Assembly (NCBI RefSeq): GCF_901000735.1
Contig: NC_081549.1
Span: forward strand, 8,357,410 to 8,421,409
DNA: 64,000 bases
Direction: 5' to 3'
Source of the DNA: Corylus avellana
Taxonomy: Eukaryota; Streptophyta; Magnoliopsida; Fagales; Betulaceae
Under the pieces are notes generated by a model. The model did not search any database, was not told the DNA's origin, and saw nothing but the letters and a program-made list of their open reading frames with translations. Below are positions 58,886 through 64,000 of this stretch, piece by piece; within the stretch, counting starts at the first letter, position 1; each line of letters opens with the position of its first letter. The translations under genes and the position numbers were made by a program.

Positions 58886-59190
58886 ACCATTGGAGAATTT
58901 CCGCCGGCTCCTACCGGCCGTTCTTCTCTGATTTGGTAGATACCCACACCATGCAACAATCGATCTGCATCAACATCTTTCATTTTGTAGGGTAAAAGAT
59001 AATGCCTCCTTTATAAAGGCCAGGTCAAGCAAATTTCCTTCATACTTGTTACAAGCTTGCTACACGAGTGCACATCTACTTACTTTTGTACACTAGCCGC
59101 TTGTCTAGTTAAACATATCTAAAGCACTTAAGCACTAGTACATAGAATCACATAAGAAAATATGACATAAACGGCTAAAGTTATCTTGAA
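58886..59190. other. Downstream flank of the bHLH gene
   Basis: No coding region recognised. The part next to 59190 probably holds the 3' untranslated region of the bHLH gene. Confidence 0.5.
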
Positions 59191-60177
59191 TCATGGCAGC
59201 ATAGCTTCCCTCTTGTCATACACTGACATGAGTTTCTCACTTAGACTCTCGCACTCCAATCTTTCCCTTCTTTCAACCTGCAGTATTACCCAAACCAGAA
59301 AAAGTATTAGAATAGATTAATTGTAGCCTAATTAATGAATTAATTATTACAAATTAAATAACATTTATACAAAAACAATAACAAACCTGAAGATGTAAAT
59401 TGAAAAAGACCCTCCCTTCAAAGGACTCAAAGGATGAGGCGTTTAACAGCACAAGTCCATCATCCTCTAAACAGACGAGGATCTCAGACAATGCATTCTT
59501 GTGCACTGCATATGTCGATATTTGAATCACTACTTCTCCTCCATCATCAAGTTGAGTTGCTGTAACTGTCGACAATGTGCTCCAAGCTCTGCTTTTTGGT
59601 TTCTTCTCTTGACGAGTTTCATGATCTCCTTCCCCACAAATCCTCGACAAAAGCTCTTCCTTCTTTTGAATCATCCCCATCACTTGCTCCTGTAGCTCTG
59701 GTATGTACTTCACCACCCGTGAAACTGTTGTCGGAATGCTTGATTTCTTCTGTTAACGTACGACATCATCAAAATAGTCATGAAAAATAAATAAATAAAA
59801 AAAGGTCCCAAATGATAGAAATCCAAAGGTAATTATATTTGTATATATACCATTTCGTCTGCCCCGGGAAGCAGGGAACGGAGAGTGGAGTACAATCCAT
59901 TCATCTTCTTACGACGATCACGCTCGCTGGCGTTATGGAAAATCTTCTTCGACATAATTTTGGAATCACCAGTAATGGTTGTCGGTGGTCTTGCCGGGTC
60001 GAGCTGGAGTTGTGTCGGATGATAATTAGTAGAGAAATGGATGAGTGAGTCCGATATCTCCGATATCTCGGGGTCTCCATGCACATAGCTCTGGTAATTG
60101 GTTATGGGATTATTCTCTAATAAGTACCATCCATTATTGGATGGCATCAGAGGCGCCGGTGATAATGCAGAACACAT
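59191..60177 (-). CDS. bHLH transcription factor, subgroup Ib(2) (bHLH38/39/100/101-like)
   Basis: Three exons on the minus strand, 60177-59851, 59749-59387 and 59277-59191, joined at GT/AG sites in phase 0, give an intact protein of 258 residues. That is close to the family's usual 240-260. The basic region (77-91, HNASERDRRKK) has the His81-Glu85-Arg89 trio that contacts E-boxes. Helix 1 is residues 91-103, intron 1 lies in the loop after GADEM, and helix 2 starts KKSSIPTTVSRVVKYIPELQ (110-129). An ACT-like C-terminal part includes EVVIQISTYAVHKNALSEIL and LNASSFESFEGRVFFNLHLQ, and the end is VERRERLECESLSEKLMSVY. The N-terminus MCSALSPAPLMPSNNGWYL is typical of ORG2/ORG3. Family members act in the nucleus with FIT to switch on iron uptake genes and are themselves induced by iron shortage. 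Which of the paralogues it corresponds to cannot be told. Confidence 0.95.
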
Positions 60178-60256
60178 GGTGGATTGGTTGTTTGGGATTT
60201 GGATTGTTAATGAAGATGATCATGACAATGTACTTATAAGATTGGTTGGAGATTGC

Positions 60257-60262
60257 TTTATA
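60257..60262 (-). promoter_or_regulatory. Probable TATA box of the bHLH gene
   Basis: TATAAA on the minus strand, about 80 bp upstream of the ATG. Confidence 0.55.
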
Positions 60263-60304
60263 AATTTATAAGATTACCTAAGCATTACTTATTGATCATT
60301 TATA

Positions 60305-60456
60305 ATAGATTTATAAATCATAAAATAAGAAGAAGATTAGATGACTCGACATCAATTCTTCCTTTTCTTTGTCCAACTAGTGAGAATTTTGAATAGATTG
60401 GGCATGTAAACGGCACGTGCCAGGCATGGCATGCACAAGCTCTAACTGGGCTTAAT
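60305..60456 (-). promoter_or_regulatory. Promoter module, proximal copy, with G-box
   Basis: Matches 60911-61108 with indels, from ATAGATTTATAAAT to GGCTTAAT. Carries the palindromic G-box GGCACGTGCC (60412-60421) followed by GGCATGGCATGCAC. G-box/E-box sites in promoters of this bHLH group are bound by subgroup IVc bHLH factors in Arabidopsis; that this site works so here is an inference. Confidence 0.65.
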
Positions 60457-60458
60457 TA

Positions 60459-60689
60459 GAGCCTTTGGGTGTTAGTTTAAAATGCTTAAAAGTGCGTTTA
60501 ACACTCAAAAAATTCATTTGAAGAAAAAAATATTCGTTTGGTAAAAATAATTGAAAGTGCTTTTAAGGGTTTAAAAAGCCTAAAAATTGTTGAACCGCAC
60601 TTTTAACAAAAGCTTAAAAATGAAGCTTTTATCAAAAAATGTTTTTTTACTAAAAATTCTACTTCTCAAATGTAATCCCAAACATACTC
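60459..60689. mobile_element. Tourist-like MITE, copy 2
   Basis: 231 bp of the same family as 58648-58882, starting GAGCCTTTGGGTG after a TTA and ending ...CAAACATACTC. The right flank reads cga rather than TTA, so that side has changed or been trimmed. It sits directly between the two promoter modules. Confidence 0.75.
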
Positions 60690-60910
60690 CGAGTCTACAC
60701 ATACAATGGTCAGAATTTGGCTTGGAGAATGTGGAAAAAGGATGCGTGGGTAATATATAGGTTGAGAGGATTCAGTGCGACTACATATATCAAACTATTA
60801 AATTTTTTCTAATAATATTAGAAAAAATGTCCTTTAAATCTTTTATATTATCAATAATTAAGCGAGATTTTAGGTCTTATCCGTGGAAGATTATGTCATC
60901 CAAACAATAT

Positions 60911-61108
60911 ATAGATTTATAAATAAATAAACAAGAGTTGGATAAAAAACAACAGAAGATTTGATATGACTTTACCTCAATTATTCTTCCCTATTTTTTT
61001 CCCACTTGCAATACTATAATTCTCTACCTAGAGAGAATTTTAGCAGAGTGGACATATAACTTGCGCACGTGCCTGGCATGGCATGCACGAGCTCTTATTT
61101 GGCTTAAT
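60911..61108 (-). promoter_or_regulatory. Promoter module, distal copy, with G-box
   Basis: Second copy of the proximal module. Includes GCACGTGCC (CACGTG 61066-61071) and GGCATGGCATGCAC. Another G-box, TGCACGTGCA, follows just outside at 61116-61125. Confidence 0.6.
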
Positions 61109-61125
61109 ACTCACATGCACGTGCA

Positions 61126-62681
61126 TGAGGTCCGACATCGCGTGGGAAGCGCACATCCTTCTGAGCCCTCCCAAATGATCTTATATATTGACAAACAATT
61201 ACTTAAAATCCAAACGTACATGACATTCTTTTGCTTAAAATACAAACTTGTTAATTAGTACTCGATTATATGCAACAGAAGTTAGATATGAATCTTTTAG
61301 GCAAAAATGTTACTGCTTAATTAGTTTTTTATTACCATTTTTGTTGTTAATTAGGTTATTTTTGTATTTTGTTTGAAAAAATGTTTTGAAGTGATGTGAA
61401 AAGTGTTTTTCTGTGTTTAGATCGTTTGTTAATGTTTCTGTTCCGATCGAGAAGAAAAAACAAGAGACAAAAAACAAAAATTTTACAAACCGCCAACATT
61501 AAAAAACGAATCGATCATACAAAAATTGGATGTAATTGGATATGGATATGGATGTTTTAAAATCATTTGGTAAGGCGTTGACCAAACATCTAGAGATTAT
61601 AGAAGGATCATTATGAAAAAAAAAAAAAAAAAAATTTGAAGTAACACCCAGAAGATGTCCATGTTTTACAAGTACTTGTTGAAAAAATGAAGAGAAAAAA
61701 AACACTAATGAGACAGTTGTAAATAACTTTTTCAAATCAGATCATACGAATACTCTAGTTGGATCTAATTGGATCTGCAGATTAGAGAAGAATAATTATT
61801 AAAATAATTGCTTAAAACAGCCAAAAAATAATTGATATATCTTTTATTTTGTTGAGCCTGCATTGGATATAAGGCCTAATTAGAGTCCATCTTTCTTTGG
61901 CTGGAATAGGTACTGGCTACAGCAAACCTCGAATTCGATGTGTTCTTCTGAGCTTTAAGAATGTCATTTTCTTTGTTTGGCCACGAGGGAAAGGACATAG
62001 AAATTGCCCTTTCATTATATGCAGTTTCCTGATAAATAAGTTGCAGCCAGTTTGTTCTATGAACAGCTTTAATAATAATGCCAAACTGAAGGAAACCGGA
62101 CAATGAGGGACTGATACATGTATTTAATAATGTCGAATTTGGAACATAAACTTCCCTTTTTCTTTCATTGAATTTGTGCCACAAACACATTTCACCTGAA
62201 AGTGAAAGACTAGGTGATGGGCCATATGGGCATGCACGCCATATGATCCATCATAACTCTAATACAGTATCACCTGTCACCCTTACTATGATTATTGTAC
62301 CCTGACCAAATATTTGAAGAAAAAAAAAAAAAAAAACAATTCAAGAAAACATGGAGTGGCAAGTGGGGGGAATGGGGGATGTTCTAGGGTTTCATGTAAT
62401 TTTTTATATCCTGGGGTACTTGATGAAAGCTTTCAGTTCAGCTCTTTTCAGTGGTATATATTAATTGATGCATGCTGTCAAAAGTTGAACATTTATGTAA
62501 TGTTTTGTAATACATGGTACTTTATTAAAGCTTTTGATCAGCCCTTTTCAGTGCTACTGATGCAGTACTCTAAAGTTGATGATATTCATGAACATTGTTA
62601 TCTGGCAGTACTTGTATGTATACTGTTCATGTATATTTGCCGTAGGGGCCAGTAGCTTTAAAAGATTTTTGAAGTGATTTA
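61126..62681. other. Intergenic, no gene recognised
   Basis: Contains T- and A-rich tracts and a frame on the minus strand (62190-61876, 104 codons) without a recognisable domain. A degenerate direct repeat with GGTACTTKATKAAAGCTTT and CTTTTCAGTG occurs near 62414 and 62516. Confidence 0.45.
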
Positions 62682-62914
62682 CAGCTTATTTGAGAGTGCG
62701 TTTGAGGGGTTTAAAAGTGCATTTAACACTCAAAAAGTCTGTTTAAAAAAAATATATTCATTTGGTAAAAAAATTGAAAACGCTTTTAAGGTTCAAAAAG
62801 CCTAAAAATGGCCAAAATAAACTTTTGACAAAACCTTAAAAATGAAGCTTTTGCCAAAAAAAACATTTTTTTACTTAAAATCTTTATTTCTTAAACTTAA
62901 TCTCAAATAGGCTC
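62682..62914. mobile_element. Tourist-like MITE, copy 3
   Basis: 233 bp, left end CAGCTTATTTGAG, right end on the other strand GAGCCTATTTGAG, flanked by TTA on both sides (62679-62681 and 62915-62917). Same interior as the other two copies. Confidence 0.83.
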
Positions 62915-62917
62915 TTA

Positions 62918-63278
62918 GACATATACTAAGGTGAGAATTTGACTTTCAAAATGAGGAATTTTCAATTTTATTAATAGTAGCCGCTTTGAGTCCCACTGAT
63001 GTTCTGCTAATAGAGCTGGATCAGGTTATAACTCAGTCAGACTTAAAGAATGTCTGCAATTTTCAATGTCTAGACCCCCTCATATAGGACTTTTAACGAA
63101 CAAGTATTAATATAGCCATGCTCAAATAAAATAACGAGTAATTTCTTATTATGCCTACTCATAAAACAGGTAATTTCTTACTACGCCTACTCATAAAATA
63201 GGTAAGAATTAATGGTTGTTCTTCTAGAAAAGTCCCTAATTAATGTGACATTTTCACCTTAAAAAGCTAACTACTAAT
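62918..63278. other. Intergenic, no gene seen
   Basis: A near-duplicate TAATTTCTTAYTAYGCCTACTC occurs twice (about 63140 and 63171). Nothing else is recognised. Confidence 0.5.
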
Positions 63279-63280
63279 TT

Positions 63281-63640
63281 AGGGGTGGCAAAATGGGTAC
63301 CTGACACGACCCGATTACGATCCGCGAATACCCGTTGCACAATTAGCCTAAACCCAGACACGACCCGTTTAGCTAAACGGGTAATCGGGTTTGACACGAT
63401 TATGACACGAAAATAGCCGGGTAACCCGACACGACCCGTTTTACCCGTTTAAAATAATCGGGTCTAATCGGGTAGATACGACCCGACACGACCCGATTAC
63501 CCTAAACTATAAAATTAAAAATTCAAAATAAAAAAATTCAAAATTGTAATAATAATACTAATACAATAATACATCAATATAGTCAATGCAAAAAATTGAG
63601 TTCCAAGAGATTAAAGGCTTTAATAAAGGATAAGAAAAAA
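63281..63640. mobile_element. hAT-like MITE, right end outside or lost
   Basis: Starts TAGGGGTGGCAAAATGGG and repeats GACACGACCCG four times (about 63303, 63358, 63429, 63485) with CGGGTAATCGGG-type motifs between, a common plant hAT-type non-autonomous repeat. The matching right end (TTGCCACCCCTA) was not found before 64000. Confidence 0.55.
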
Positions 63641-64000
63641 ATATATATATCGGAAAGTGACTGTAATTGACAAATTGTATTCCAAAAGAAATTACTAAAC
63701 TCATAATTTCACCTAAACTTAAAAGTTAAAAGTTAAAACAAGTAAGTTCATTTATTATAAGTTCATTTATTAAAATAGTCCACTTATTATTTAGTCACAC
63801 ATGTAACAAAAGTGTTAAAAAATTAATTTAAACAATGAAAGTCACAGTTTTCTTGTTGGCTTTCTCTTTTGTTGGTAATTATGTATTAACTTATTTCTTG
63901 AAGCAGGCTTCCTTGTCCCCAAAGGCTGAAAATGGTAAAGTAAGTCTTAATTTCTTAAAAGTTTGTACTGGAAGAAAAAAAAAAAAAAAAAAAAAAAAAA
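63641..64000. other. Right edge of the window, A tract at the end
   Basis: AT-rich; ends in a run of about 26 A that continues beyond the window. An ATG-initiated signal-peptide-like start near 63835 does not lead to an open spliced frame. Confidence 0.5.

Noticed and set aside
61876..62190. 104-codon minus-strand frame as a gene
   Set aside because: No recognisable domain, no start or splice context, and the length is compatible with chance.
63835..63975. Small gene with signal peptide (MKVTVFLLAFSFV) at the window edge
   Set aside because: Splicing to the plausible acceptors leads to a stop within a few codons; the evidence is too thin.

Overview
The window is nuclear DNA of a eudicot plant, probably a woody rosid, though the species cannot be told from the sequence. 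It is AT-rich, gene-poor and built almost entirely of nested transposable elements. Only one host gene is clear: a three-exon bHLH transcription factor of subgroup Ib(2) (bHLH38/39/100/101, ORG2/ORG3-like) on the minus strand at about 59.2-60.2 kb. Genes of this type drive the iron-deficiency response. I saw no rRNA, tRNA or CRISPR.

Layout. 1-1.8 kb: a small LTR element without pol, with degenerate repeats inside. 1.8-11.9 kb: intergenic DNA with three Mutator-type MITEs with 9-bp target duplications (3041-3552, 4084-4969, 6122-6292), an LTR-like block (about 6.76-7.54 kb) and a truncated LINE-like retroposon with a 15-bp target duplication (8855-9766). 11856-16932: a complete but decayed Ty1/copia element on the minus strand. 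17.4-18.7 kb: gag of an older copia element, itself interrupted by a short solo LTR.

19115-51055 is a deep nest. A gypsy element (A, net about 3.5 kb, gag, protease and an acidic ORF but no reverse transcriptase) was hit by a solo LTR (D, 20433-21904), a large Athila-like gypsy element (B, 21956-38092, minus strand) and a CACTA-like element (CACTA-1, 38635-49460). B carries further LTRs (C, E, F) and has lost integrase. CACTA-1 carries a young copia element (G, 40036-45964) and a Mutator-type element (46585-48040). Most joints have target duplications readable on both sides, so the order of events can be reconstructed.

51550-58476 is a second CACTA element (CACTA-2, 3-bp duplication agt) with a broken TNPA-like (Transposase_24 type) gene and subterminal arrays of TGACGTGG motifs. 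From 58.5 kb to the end lies the bHLH gene, surrounded by three Tourist-like MITEs. Upstream of it a promoter block with CACGTG G-boxes and CATGCA motifs is present twice, with a MITE between the copies. A hAT-like repeat runs off the right edge.

Apart from the bHLH gene, no coding sequence here looks functional. Stops in the transposon genes that can be compared with the family consensus are mostly TGG changed to TGA or TAG, the C-to-T type of decay expected of methylated plant repeats. All family calls come from reading motifs by eye; no database search was run, and divergence figures are hand counts.
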